In this document: positions 1-6,399 of the stretch, in pieces | Layout: each line of letters starts with the position of its first letter | Numbering within the stretch: position 1 is the stretch's first letter | DNA from: an uncultured Oscillospiraceae bacterium | Lineage (GTDB): Bacteria; Bacillota; Clostridia; Oscillospirales; Oscillospiraceae | Assembly: GCA_934659475.1 (NCBI GenBank) | Contig: CAKUHX010000096.1 | Location: forward strand, 1 to 6,474 | Reading direction: 5' to 3' | Length of the DNA stretch: 6,474 nucleotides | The notes under the pieces: model-generated | The model's input: the letters and a program-made list of their open reading frames with translations, nothing else | Database searches by the model: none | What the model was told of the DNA's origin: nothing | Translations under genes and position numbers: made by a program

Positions 1-18
1 TATATAGGAGGAACGATC

Positions 19-789
19 ATGTTTCACAATTGTATTGTCAGAAAGCCCTGCAAAGCGTTAGTGAGCGGTATCACCAGCGGTCTCTACCCCGGCAAGCCGG
101 ACTATGAGTTGGCTTGTAAGCAGCACGAGCACTATATCGAGTGTCTCAAGCAGTGCGGTGTACAGGTGGAGGTGCTCCCGCCGCTGGAGGAATACCCCGA
201 CTCCGTGTTCGTGGAGGATCCCGCGGTGGTGACCAAGAGCTGTGCGATCATCACCAACCCCGGCGCCGCCTCCCGCAACGGCGAGAAAAACGAGATCCTG
301 TCCGCCATCCAGAAGTTCTACCCCGAGGACAAGATCCACTTCATCACCGGCGAGGGCAGCCTGGAGGGCGGCGATGTGATGATGGTGGGCGACCACTTTT
401 ATGTGGGCCGCTCCGCGCGCACGAACGAAGAGGGCATCCGCCAGTTCGCCGCGATCCTTGCCCAATACGGCATGACCTGCTCCGAGGTCGCTCTGGAAGA
501 GGTCCTGCACCTCAAGACAGGTGTCAACTACATCGAAAACAACAACATGCTGGTCTCCGGCGAGTTTGTCACCAAGCCGGAGTTTGAGAAATATAACAAG
601 ATCCTCATCCCGGCCGGCGAGGAATACGCGGCCAACTGCATCTGGATGAACGGCAACGTCATCGTGCCCGAGGGCTATCCCGGCGTGGCCAAGCTGGTGG
701 AAGAGGCCGGCTACCATGTGATCCTCTGCGACACCTCCGAGTTCCGCAAGCTGGACGGCGGCCTGAGCTGTATGTCTCTGCGTTTTTGA
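19..789 (+). CDS. Dimethylargininase-like hydrolase (DDAH family)
   Basis: Cytosolic hydrolase of the pentein (guanidino-group-modifying) fold. Family members hydrolyse N-omega-methylated arginine to citrulline plus methyl- or dimethylamine. At 256 aa it matches the usual bacterial DDAH length (about 254 aa), well short of ArcA arginine deiminase (about 400 aa). The active site is complete: the acidic substrate-binding stretch D61-S-V-F-V-E66-D67-P, the LEGGDV motif with Glu116 and Asp119, Arg131/Arg134 in GRSARTN, the general-base His164 in LHLKTG, and the nucleophile Cys251 in GGLSCMSLRF at the extreme C-terminus. No signal peptide or membrane segment is seen. The start is set by AGGAGG at 6-11, 7 nt before ATG. 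A YfcC-type carrier follows 67 bp downstream on the same strand, which suggests uptake of substrate or exchange of product. A related activity on arginine or another guanidino compound cannot be excluded. Family assignment is firm; exact substrate is inferred. Confidence 0.88.
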   Translation: MFHNCIVRKPCKALVSGITSGLYPGKPDYELACKQHEHYIECLKQCGVQVEVLPPLEEYPDSVFVEDPAVVTKSCAIITNPGAASRNGEKNEILSAIQKFYPEDKIHFITGEGSLEGGDVMMVGDHFYVGRSARTNEEGIRQFAAILAQYGMTCSEVALEEVLHLKTGVNYIENNNMLVSGEFVTKPEFEKYNKILIPAGEEYAANCIWMNGNVIVPEGYPGVAKLVEEAGYHVILCDTSEFRKLDGGLSCMSLRF

Positions 790-856
790 GCACGGCGCGT
801 CCGTATGGACGCCGCATGGACCCACCCCTTATCCCAAACGAAAGAAGGCCTCCTGT

Positions 857-2248
857 ATGTCGACTTCCCTCACCAAGAAAAAGTTCTCCTTCCCCAGCAG
901 CAAACTCCTCCTGTTCATTCTGATCGTGGTCGTGACCATCGCCACCCACGTCGTCCCGGCGGGCCAGTATCAGTATACAGTCAACGAGGCGGGCACAACG
1001 GTCGTTGATGCGTCCAGCTACACCCACGTTGACCAGGACCCTGTCTCGCTGTTCCGTATGTTCGTCGCCGTCGCCCAGGGCTTTGTCGACGGCGGGCAGG
1101 TCAGCTTCCTTATCCTCTTCGGCTACTTCTGGATCTACTCCATTATGCGCACCGGCGCCCTCAACGCACTCATCAGCAAGCTGATCTCCAAGAAGGAGAA
1201 GAGCGCCAAGCTCTTTGTCCCCATCTCCATTCTGCTGTGGGCGCTGGCCGGCTCGACCTATGGCGAGTTGGACACAGTCTGGGGCCTTCTCCCGATCTTC
1301 ATCGCCGTCGCCATCGCCTTCGGCTATGACGCGATCGTCGGCGTGTGTATGTGCTACGGCGCGGTGTCCGTAGGCTTTGCTTCCGCCACAACGAACCCGT
1401 TCACGGTCGGTATCGCCCAGTCTATCGCAGAGCTTCCGCTGTTCTCCGGCATGGTCTATCGCTGCATCATATTCGTGGTGTTTGTAGGCACATGGATGTT
1501 CATCACGCTCCGCTACGCCAGCAAGGTCAAAAAGGACCCGACCAAGAGCGTGGTCTACGGCATGGATTTCTCCGGCTTCCAAATCGAGACCAAGGAGGAA
1601 GGCACCTTTACCGGCAAGCAGAAGGTCATTGTCGCCGGCATGGCCCTTGCGATCGTGATGATCGTGTTCGGTTCTCTAAATTTCGGCTGGTATCTCAACG
1701 AGATGAGCGCCGTGTTCCTCATCGGCGGCATCCTGACGTCTCTGATCGACAAGCGCAGCGCCGAGGACATCTGCAGCGACCTTTCAGCCTCTTTCTCGCA
1801 AATGATGGACGCGATCGTGGTCATCGGACTGTCCCGCACGATCCTGGTCATCATGAAGTCCGGCCTGATCATCGACACGGTGGTCTACGCCTGTGCCAGC
1901 CTGATGAACGGCCTGCCCCAGTGGGCGACTGCCGAAATGATGCTGATCTTCCAGAATTTCCTGAACTTCTTCATCCCCTCCGGCAGCGGCCAGGCCACGG
2001 CGATCATGCCGATCATCGTTCCCCTTGCCGACCTGACCGGCCTGAGCCGTCAGACCGCCGTGCTGGTCTATCAGTTTGGCGACGGCTACAGCAATATGCT
2101 CTGGCCCACCGCCTCCTGCGCCATCGCCATGGGCATTGCGAAGATCCCTCTGGGCAAGTGGTACAAGTTCATCCTGCCGGTCTTTGCCGTTCTTTTCGCC
2201 TTGCAGTCGTTCTTCGCCATTCTGGCTACGGTGATCAACTACGTCTGA
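857..2248 (+). CDS. YfcC/DcuC-family membrane carrier
   Basis: Polytopic inner-membrane transporter of 463 aa, resembling the YfcC branch of the C4-dicarboxylate anaerobic carrier superfamily, which also contains arginine/ornithine-antiporter-like proteins. About 11-12 hydrophobic segments are visible, for example residues 17-34, 119-135, 143-160, 198-219, 256-278, 318-335 and 440-462. Family hallmarks are the ATTNPFTVGIAQS stretch (about 177-189), the FIPSGSGQATAIMPIIVPLAD re-entrant-like region (about 373-392) and QFGDGYSNMLWPTA (406-419). These two conserved halves suggest the inverted-repeat architecture of ion-coupled carriers. A lysine-rich N-terminus (KKKF) precedes the first segment. 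The start at 857 has AGAAGG at 843-848, 8 nt upstream. It lies between a DDAH-like enzyme and an M20 hydrolase, so an amino acid, a guanidino amino acid or a small acylated/dipeptide substrate is plausible. Substrate and direction cannot be read from the sequence. Confidence 0.87.
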   Translation: MSTSLTKKKFSFPSSKLLLFILIVVVTIATHVVPAGQYQYTVNEAGTTVVDASSYTHVDQDPVSLFRMFVAVAQGFVDGGQVSFLILFGYFWIYSIMRTGALNALISKLISKKEKSAKLFVPISILLWALAGSTYGELDTVWGLLPIFIAVAIAFGYDAIVGVCMCYGAVSVGFASATTNPFTVGIAQSIAELPLFSGMVYRCIIFVVFVGTWMFITLRYASKVKKDPTKSVVYGMDFSGFQIETKEEGTFTGKQKVIVAGMALAIVMIVFGSLNFGWYLNEMSAVFLIGGILTSLIDKRSAEDICSDLSASFSQMMDAIVVIGLSRTILVIMKSGLIIDTVVYACASLMNGLPQWATAEMMLIFQNFLNFFIPSGSGQATAIMPIIVPLADLTGLSRQTAVLVYQFGDGYSNMLWPTASCAIAMGIAKIPLGKWYKFILPVFAVLFALQSFFAILATVINYV

Positions 2249-2264
2249 TAACATAAGAAAGCCC

Positions 2265-2302
2265 CTCGGTCGGAAGTCCGGTTCGGCTGGCTTCCGGCCG
2301 GG
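2265..2302 (+). promoter_or_regulatory. Intercistronic stem-loop between carrier and M20 genes
   Basis: The 90-bp gap holds a strong hairpin. CGGTCGGAAG (2267-2276) pairs with CTTCCGGCCG (2291-2300) with one U-G wobble. Two further outer pairs (2265-2266 with 2301-2302) extend it. The inner part can continue as CCGG (2278-2281) with CUGG (2287-2290) around a UUCGG loop, leaving T2277 bulged. No T-run follows, so it is not a typical intrinsic terminator. It may stabilise or process the mRNA or lower readthrough into the M20 gene. A small second hairpin (TTCCG-ATA-CGGAA, 2311-2323) lies just before the AGGAG ribosome binding site at 2327-2331. The structure is seen by eye; its role is inferred. 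Confidence 0.5.
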
Positions 2303-2338
2303 CGCGCCCCTTCCGATACGGAAAACAGGAGAAAAAAG

Positions 2339-3505
2339 ATGAACGATTTGAAAGAAAAGCTGTGTGCAAAGATCAAAGAATTCTCGCCGCTGGCCTTCGC
2401 CCTCAGCGACGGGATGGCCCGTGAGCCGGAGCTGGGGCTTCAGGAGCGCAAGAGCTCGGCGGCAATCATCGCCCTTCTCCGGGAGCACGGCATCGAGGTA
2501 GAGTATCCGTTCGCGGGCTATGAGACGGCCTTCCGCGGGCGGATCGCGCCGGAGCGCAGGCAGCGCATGGCCCTTCTGGCTGAGTATGACGCGCTGCGCG
2601 GTCTGGGCCACGCCTGCGGGCACTGCGCCAGCGGCAGCAGCAGTGTTCTGGCGGCGCTGGCCTTTCAGGCGCTGCGGGACGAGTATTCCTTTGGCGTCGA
2701 CATCATCGGCACGCCCGATGAGGAATACAGCGGCGCCAAAGCCGAAATGGCAGACCAGGGGATCTTTGACAGCTACGATTTTGTGGCGATGGTCCACATG
2801 GGGCCAGAAACGACAGCAGCCGTCCAGTTCATCGCCCTGGATGGCATCGGCGTAAAATGGCATGGCCGGCCGGCGCACGCGGCCGGTGAGCCGTGGAGCG
2901 GCCGCAACGCGCTCAACGCCGCGCGGCTGTTTCTCGATGCGACGGACGCTATGCGCCAGCACATTATTCCGGACGCGCGGATCCACGGGATCATCAAAAA
3001 CGGCGGCGCAGCCTCCAACATCGTGCCGGAGCTGGCCGAGGTGGAATTCCTCACCCGCGCGCCCCGCCGTAAGGATCTGGACGACATCACGGCGTGGGTA
3101 AAGGACTGCGCCCGCGCCGCAGCCCTGGCCACCCAGACTGAGGCGGAGATCTTCCCCCTCTGCAAACCGTTCCACGAGTTGTATGTCAGTAAGCTGGAGA
3201 AAGAGGCCGTGGAGCAATGCTTCCGCGAGCTGGGGCTGGACTATGTCGATGAGATCGGCATGACCGGCTCTTCGGACATCGGGAACGCGGACTGTCACTG
3301 TCCAGCGTTCCATCCGATCATGAGTATCGGCAAGCCGTATACCTGCCACACGAAGGAGTTCGCTCAGGCGATGCCCACACCGGAGACCCATCAGGCGATC
3401 GTAAACGCCGCGTCGGTGCTGGCGGTGCTGACCGCAGACCTGTACGGCGACCCGGAAAAGCTGCGCGCCATCCAGGCCGACCACAGGGCGTACCGCGGCT
3501 ATTGA
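2339..3505 (+). CDS. M20-family amidohydrolase (AbgB/PM20D2-like)
   Basis: Soluble two-metal peptidase/amidohydrolase of 388 aa, typical M20D length. Residues in order: AEYDAL (81-86), metal-binding GHACGH (90-95; Cys93 and His95 as the M20D-type ligands), PDEE (126-129; Glu128 as likely general base and Glu129 as ligand), His153 in VHMGP, the lid/dimerisation-domain motif WHGRPAHAA (174-182; His175 and His180), SSDIGNAD (311-318), and the last ligand His337 in CHTKE. The AEYDALxGLGHACGH arrangement is nearer to p-aminobenzoyl-glutamate hydrolase subunit B and PM20D2 (dipeptide-cleaving) than to hippurate hydrolases. No signal peptide is seen, so it should act on imported substrate. The start is set by AGGAG at 2327-2331, 7 nt before ATG. 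It follows the YfcC-type carrier by 90 bp, so the carrier may feed it an N-acyl amino acid or dipeptide. Family and catalytic machinery are clear; the substrate is unknown. Confidence 0.87.
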   Translation: MNDLKEKLCAKIKEFSPLAFALSDGMAREPELGLQERKSSAAIIALLREHGIEVEYPFAGYETAFRGRIAPERRQRMALLAEYDALRGLGHACGHCASGSSSVLAALAFQALRDEYSFGVDIIGTPDEEYSGAKAEMADQGIFDSYDFVAMVHMGPETTAAVQFIALDGIGVKWHGRPAHAAGEPWSGRNALNAARLFLDATDAMRQHIIPDARIHGIIKNGGAASNIVPELAEVEFLTRAPRRKDLDDITAWVKDCARAAALATQTEAEIFPLCKPFHELYVSKLEKEAVEQCFRELGLDYVDEIGMTGSSDIGNADCHCPAFHPIMSIGKPYTCHTKEFAQAMPTPETHQAIVNAASVLAVLTADLYGDPEKLRAIQADHRAYRGY

Positions 3506-3531
3506 GCGCACCCCCATCTGTATGACAGAAG

Positions 3532-3566
3532 GATCAACACCTCCGGCTCAGCCGGAGGTGTTGATC
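3532..3566. terminator. Bidirectional terminator hairpin between converging genes
   Basis: A 16-bp perfect inverted repeat: GATCAACACCTCCGGC (3532-3547), loop TCA, GCCGGAGGTGTTGATC (3551-3566). It lies 27 bp after the M20 stop codon and 2 bp after the TAG of hutI on the opposite strand, filling the gap between converging genes. For the + strand a short T5 run occurs at about 3583-3587, some 17 nt past the stem. For the - strand only a weak TTCTGT tract follows. The tails are not classical, but position and stem perfection make shared termination the best reading. Confidence 0.75.
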
Positions 3567-3568
3567 TA

Positions 3569-4798
3569 CTATCGATTTATAATTTTTCCCCTTTTGATCA
3601 CTGTTCCAGCCAAGTTGCTCCCCAGCCGATAACAGATATAGTCCAGGTCTGGCGCGTCCCATACTATCAGGTCGCCCTGTTTCCCCGGCTCTAAAGACCC
3701 CACACAGTCCGCCATGCAGATGGCAGCCGCACCATTCAATGTGACCGCCGTCAACACCTCTTCGGGAGTCAATTTATATTTCAGGCAACCGAGGTTCATG
3801 ACGAACTGCATGTTCAGGCTGGGGCAGGAGCCCGGATTGAAGTCCGTAGCCATGGCTACGGGAACGCCCGCATCGATCATGGCCCGGGCCGGTGCAAAAA
3901 CAGACCCCAAATAAAAACTGGTGGCCGGCAGAAGACATGCCACCGTTCCACCCTTCGCCATGCTGGCGATCCCCTCCGGCGGGCAAACGATCAGATGCTC
4001 TGCAGAGACAGCACCCACCTCACCGGCCAGTACAGAGCCACCGATAGCGTCGATCTCGTCGGCATGGATCTTGGGGATCAGACCATATCTGCGCCCTGTC
4101 TCCAAGATCTCTCTGCTCTCCCCCGCGGTAAATACGCCTGTTTCGCAAAACACATCGCAGAAACGGGCCACTCCCTGCTCCGCTGCAGCGGGGATCATCT
4201 CCTCGCACAGCAGGCGGATATATTCCTCTCTATGTTCCTTATATTCCGCAGGCAGCGCGTGACCTCCCATAAAAGTAGCAGTAATGTCCATAGGGTGACA
4301 TTCCTGGAGACGGCGGATGACTTGCAGCTGCTTCAGTTCTTCCGAAGTGTTTAGGCCGTACCCGCTCTTCGCCTCACAGGTCGTGGTCCCAAAGGACATC
4401 ATTTCGTCCAGTGCCCGTTCCGTCTTGTCAACCAATTCTTCCTCCGTCGCCGCTCGGGTGCTCTTCACCGTTGACAAGATTCCGCCCCCCTGGGCCAGAA
4501 TATCCAGATAGCCAACTCCGTGCAGCTTCAGTCCCAGCTCATGTTGTCTCCACCCGCCAAAAACCAGATGGGTGTGTGCATCCACCAGACCCGGAGTCAC
4601 CAGCTTGCCCTCTGCATCCACCAGCTGCGCGTCAATGGACGGAGCTTTGCCCTCCCCCACCTGGATGATGGTCTCCTTTTCTATCAACACCCAGGCATTC
4701 CGCAGGGTCTGTATATCACCCTGCTCAATCCCCTTCTTGGCTCTCCGCCCCGTTGGCGTAGCCAAAACACCAATATTTGTCAGTAATAGTCGTTCCAT
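3569..4798 (-). CDS. hutI: Imidazolonepropionase
   Basis: Third enzyme of histidine degradation: hydrolyses 4-imidazolone-5-propanoate to N-formimino-L-glutamate in the cytosol. The 409 aa match the family length. It is an amidohydrolase-superfamily metalloenzyme with a beta-sandwich made from the N-terminal ~65 and C-terminal ~40 residues around a TIM barrel. Metal ligands are His75 and His77 (DAHTH), His245 (KIHADE) and Asp319 (TDFNPGS). Substrate-side residues known from the Bacillus enzyme also appear conserved: Arg84, Tyr147 (SGYGL), His180 (GGHALP), Glu248, His268 (AEH) and Asn321. The start has AAAGGAG at 4813-4807, 8 nt before ATG. It follows the symporter on the same strand after 185 bp of structured leader. 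hutH, hutU and the formiminoglutamate step are not in the window. Its codons appear less GC-biased at third positions than those of the symporter. Assignment is secure. Confidence 0.95.
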   Translation of the reverse strand: MERLLLTNIGVLATPTGRRAKKGIEQGDIQTLRNAWVLIEKETIIQVGEGKAPSIDAQLVDAEGKLVTPGLVDAHTHLVFGGWRQHELGLKLHGVGYLDILAQGGGILSTVKSTRAATEEELVDKTERALDEMMSFGTTTCEAKSGYGLNTSEELKQLQVIRRLQECHPMDITATFMGGHALPAEYKEHREEYIRLLCEEMIPAAAEQGVARFCDVFCETGVFTAGESREILETGRRYGLIPKIHADEIDAIGGSVLAGEVGAVSAEHLIVCPPEGIASMAKGGTVACLLPATSFYLGSVFAPARAMIDAGVPVAMATDFNPGSCPSLNMQFVMNLGCLKYKLTPEEVLTAVTLNGAAAICMADCVGSLEPGKQGDLIVWDAPDLDYICYRLGSNLAGTVIKRGKIINR

Positions 4799-4806
4799 GA
4801 AATTTG

Positions 4807-4858
4807 CTCCTTTCTCAAGAAGGAGGAGACGCTGCTGCGCCTCCTCCTGGATCTTTGA
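4807..4858 (-). promoter_or_regulatory. Hairpin competing with a masked hutI ribosome binding site
   Basis: On the - strand, AGGAGGAGGCGC (4848-4837) pairs with GCGTCTCCTCCT (4832-4821) around an AGCA loop, 12 bp with one G-U wobble. An outer TCAAAGA/TCTTGA helix (about 4858-4852 with 4820-4815, one bulged A) extends it. The right arm also contains CTCCTT (4825-4820), complementary to AAGGAG (4812-4807), the hutI ribosome binding site, with a 7-nt loop. The two pairings share bases 4825-4820, so they are mutually exclusive. In one the ribosome site is free, in the other it is paired. No T-run follows, so this is not a standard terminator. A translational switch is inference; purine-rich sequence could give such complementarity by chance. 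Confidence 0.45.
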
Positions 4859-4877
4859 ACGGTCATGGCGTTATCAT

Positions 4878-4955
4878 ACTCTCGCCTTCCGTTGAGTGAG
4901 CCCCGCCCCGGCCGGGGGCGGGACTCACCGCACGGAATAGATAGGGGGTGAGAGT
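4878..4955 (-). promoter_or_regulatory. Nested three-helix stem-loop in the hutI leader
   Basis: Read on the - strand, three helices nest in order. Outer ACTCTC (4955-4950) pairs with GAGAGT (4883-4878). Middle TTCCGT (4937-4932) pairs with ACGGAA (4892-4887). Inner 14-bp GC-rich stem is 4928-4915 with 4909-4896, including one U-G wobble, closed by CGGCC. Internal loops are 12 nt against 3 nt and 3 nt against 3 nt. The wobble forms properly only in the - strand RNA, whereas the + strand RNA would have a C-A mismatch, which favours function in the symporter-hutI direction. An alternative GGCG/CGCC helix (4886-4883 with 4870-4867) would break the outer helix. It starts 29 nt after the symporter stop. 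It lacks a T-tail, so it could be a processing/stabilising hairpin, a weak terminator or a structured regulatory leader. I did not recognise a known riboswitch class. Confidence 0.5.
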
Positions 4956-4983
4956 GGGAATCGATTTGAAAGCAGTGGATGGA

Positions 4984-6399
4984 TCACTCCTTGCTGCCAG
5001 TGGCCAGCGCCACGACGACATAAGTGATGAAGGAAGCGCCCATACCGGCAATGATCTCATCCACGGGCAGGGCAATAATTTTGAACACGCACAGCAGGGC
5101 GACTACACCGCCCACGATGATAGAGGTCACAGCGGCCTTATCGTTGCCCTTCTTCCAGAACAAGCCCAGCAGTACAGGGGCCACCAGGCCGCTGGCATAG
5201 AAGGTATATGCATAGTCCAGGATGGTAATGATACCGGGGATAGCCAGCGCCACAAACAGAGAAGCAACACCAACCACCACAGTGGTGATCACCGACATGC
5301 GCAGGATCGCCTTAGAGCTGCCCTCATCGCTGGTGGACTTGCCCATAGCACCCAGGTAGATATCATTGACCACATGAGAGGTGCATGCCAGCAGCAGGGA
5401 GTCGGCAGTGGACATGACCGCGGCGCACAGGGCGGCGATCACGACACCGGCGGCCACGGTGGGCAGGACCTCAACGGCCAGAGAGGCGATGGCGCTCACC
5501 TCGCTCAGGCTATCGCCCAGGAAGGCGCGGGCCAGCATACCGTCCACGGCGCTGTTGACGCCCATAGCCATGAGGATGCAGCCGGCGATCAGGCAGCCGG
5601 TCTTGGCCACATGCTCGTTTTTAGCGGACAGCAGGCGCTGATAGAAGTCCTGACCGATGATCTCATAGGCGATCATGGGCAGAGCGATAGAGGCCATGGC
5701 GGCCAGACCGATGCCGGTGGGGCTGAGGTAGGTCTCCAGACCGCCGGGCACGTCCATGGTGGACAGCTTGGCGACCATGCCGCTCCAGCCGCCGATCTTG
5801 ACCATGCCGATGATGGTGGTCAGGGGCACACCCACAAAGATAACGCACAGCTGGACCACGTCGGTCAGAGCCACGCCCCACATACCGGAGAAAGCAGTGT
5901 AGAGGATGATGATGCTGATGGCGATCACGGCGGCCATCTTGGTGTTGATGCCGAACACGGTCAGGACCTTGGAGATGGCGCCCACCTGAGCGGCCAGGAT
6001 ACCCACCAGGGCGGCGAAGGAGAAGACGGAGGTCAGCACGCGGGCGGTGTTGGACTTATATCTGGTGTACACATAGTCACTGATGGTGCAAAGACCCATT
6101 TTACGCATGGGCTTGGCCATCAGGAAGCCCAGAACGAGCATGGCAACACCGGTAGACACGCCGAAGGTCATGCCGGACAGGCCCTGGTTATAGCCGTTGT
6201 TGGAGGTGCCGATGATATTGCCGCCGCCCAGCTGAGTGGCGCACAGGGTGCCCACCAGGACGAACAGGCCCATGGAACGGCCGGCCAGCAGGAAGTCCTC
6301 AGAGCCGCTCACTCGTTTGGAGGCGCGCAGACCGACTACAAGTACGACTGCCATATAGGCGATCAGGATAACTAACATTGTGATCTGTGCAGATGTCAT
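4984..6399 (-). CDS. Sodium:solute symporter family transporter
   Basis: Polytopic inner-membrane Na+-coupled symporter of 471 aa (SSS family, PutP/PanF-like), within the usual 450-550 aa range. The N-terminal helix (about 4-24) leads to ASKRVSGSEDFLLAGRSMG (26-44), the typical cytoplasmic loop before TM2. TM2 carries ATQLGGGNIIGTSNNGY (54-70), the glycine-rich unwound region where substrate and sodium bind. The segment ADSLLLACTSHVVNDIY (332-348), preceded by Ser330-Thr331, corresponds to the PutP/vSGLT TM8 region whose hydroxyl residues form the Na2 sodium site. About 12-13 hydrophobic segments are present; the C-terminus is short (ATGSKE). The start is set by AAAAGGAG with 8 nt to ATG. hutI follows 185 bp downstream on the same strand, so histidine, urocanate or a related amino acid is a sensible substrate guess. 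SSS substrates cannot be told from motifs alone (proline, pantothenate, acetate and others are possible). Confidence 0.9.
   Translation of the reverse strand: MTSAQITMLVILIAYMAVVLVVGLRASKRVSGSEDFLLAGRSMGLFVLVGTLCATQLGGGNIIGTSNNGYNQGLSGMTFGVSTGVAMLVLGFLMAKPMRKMGLCTISDYVYTRYKSNTARVLTSVFSFAALVGILAAQVGAISKVLTVFGINTKMAAVIAISIIILYTAFSGMWGVALTDVVQLCVIFVGVPLTTIIGMVKIGGWSGMVAKLSTMDVPGGLETYLSPTGIGLAAMASIALPMIAYEIIGQDFYQRLLSAKNEHVAKTGCLIAGCILMAMGVNSAVDGMLARAFLGDSLSEVSAIASLAVEVLPTVAAGVVIAALCAAVMSTADSLLLACTSHVVNDIYLGAMGKSTSDEGSSKAILRMSVITTVVVGVASLFVALAIPGIITILDYAYTFYASGLVAPVLLGLFWKKGNDKAAVTSIIVGGVVALLCVFKIIALPVDEIIAGMGASFITYVVVALATGSKE

Noticed and set aside
797..812. Small hairpin GCGTCC-GTAT-GGACGC after the DDAH-like stop codon
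   Set aside because: Only 6 bp with no T-run; too weak to call a terminator, and the next gene follows closely in the same direction.
58..825. A 255-codon - strand frame opposite the DDAH-like gene
   Set aside because: Low-complexity His/Val/Asp/Gly-rich translation, complementary to a gene with a complete catalytic set.
2301..2310. GC-rich GGCGCGCC palindrome as a possible protein-binding operator
   Set aside because: It is short, lies at the foot of the stem-loop and is easily explained by base composition.
1784..3517. A 577-codon open frame on the - strand across the end of the carrier gene, the gap and the M20 gene
   Set aside because: It spans an intergenic hairpin and two genes with clear active-site or family motifs on the + strand. 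Its composition is that of a shadow frame.
4873..4878. TATGAT on the - strand resembling a -10 promoter box ahead of hutI
   Set aside because: No acceptable -35 element at 16-18 bp upstream (GC-rich hairpin arm there), so an internal promoter is not supported.
4878..4955. Tetrahydrofolate riboswitch in the hutI leader, suggested by the link of histidine breakdown to folate
   Set aside because: I could not match the conserved core of that class from memory. Only the nested helices are supported, so no riboswitch class is assigned.
4948..6375. A 475-codon open frame on the + strand running antisense to the whole symporter gene
   Set aside because: The translation is extremely rich in His, Gly, Asp and Gln with no fold-like pattern, as expected from the complement of a GC-rich, codon-biased membrane protein gene. 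The opposite strand has clear SSS motifs and a ribosome binding site.
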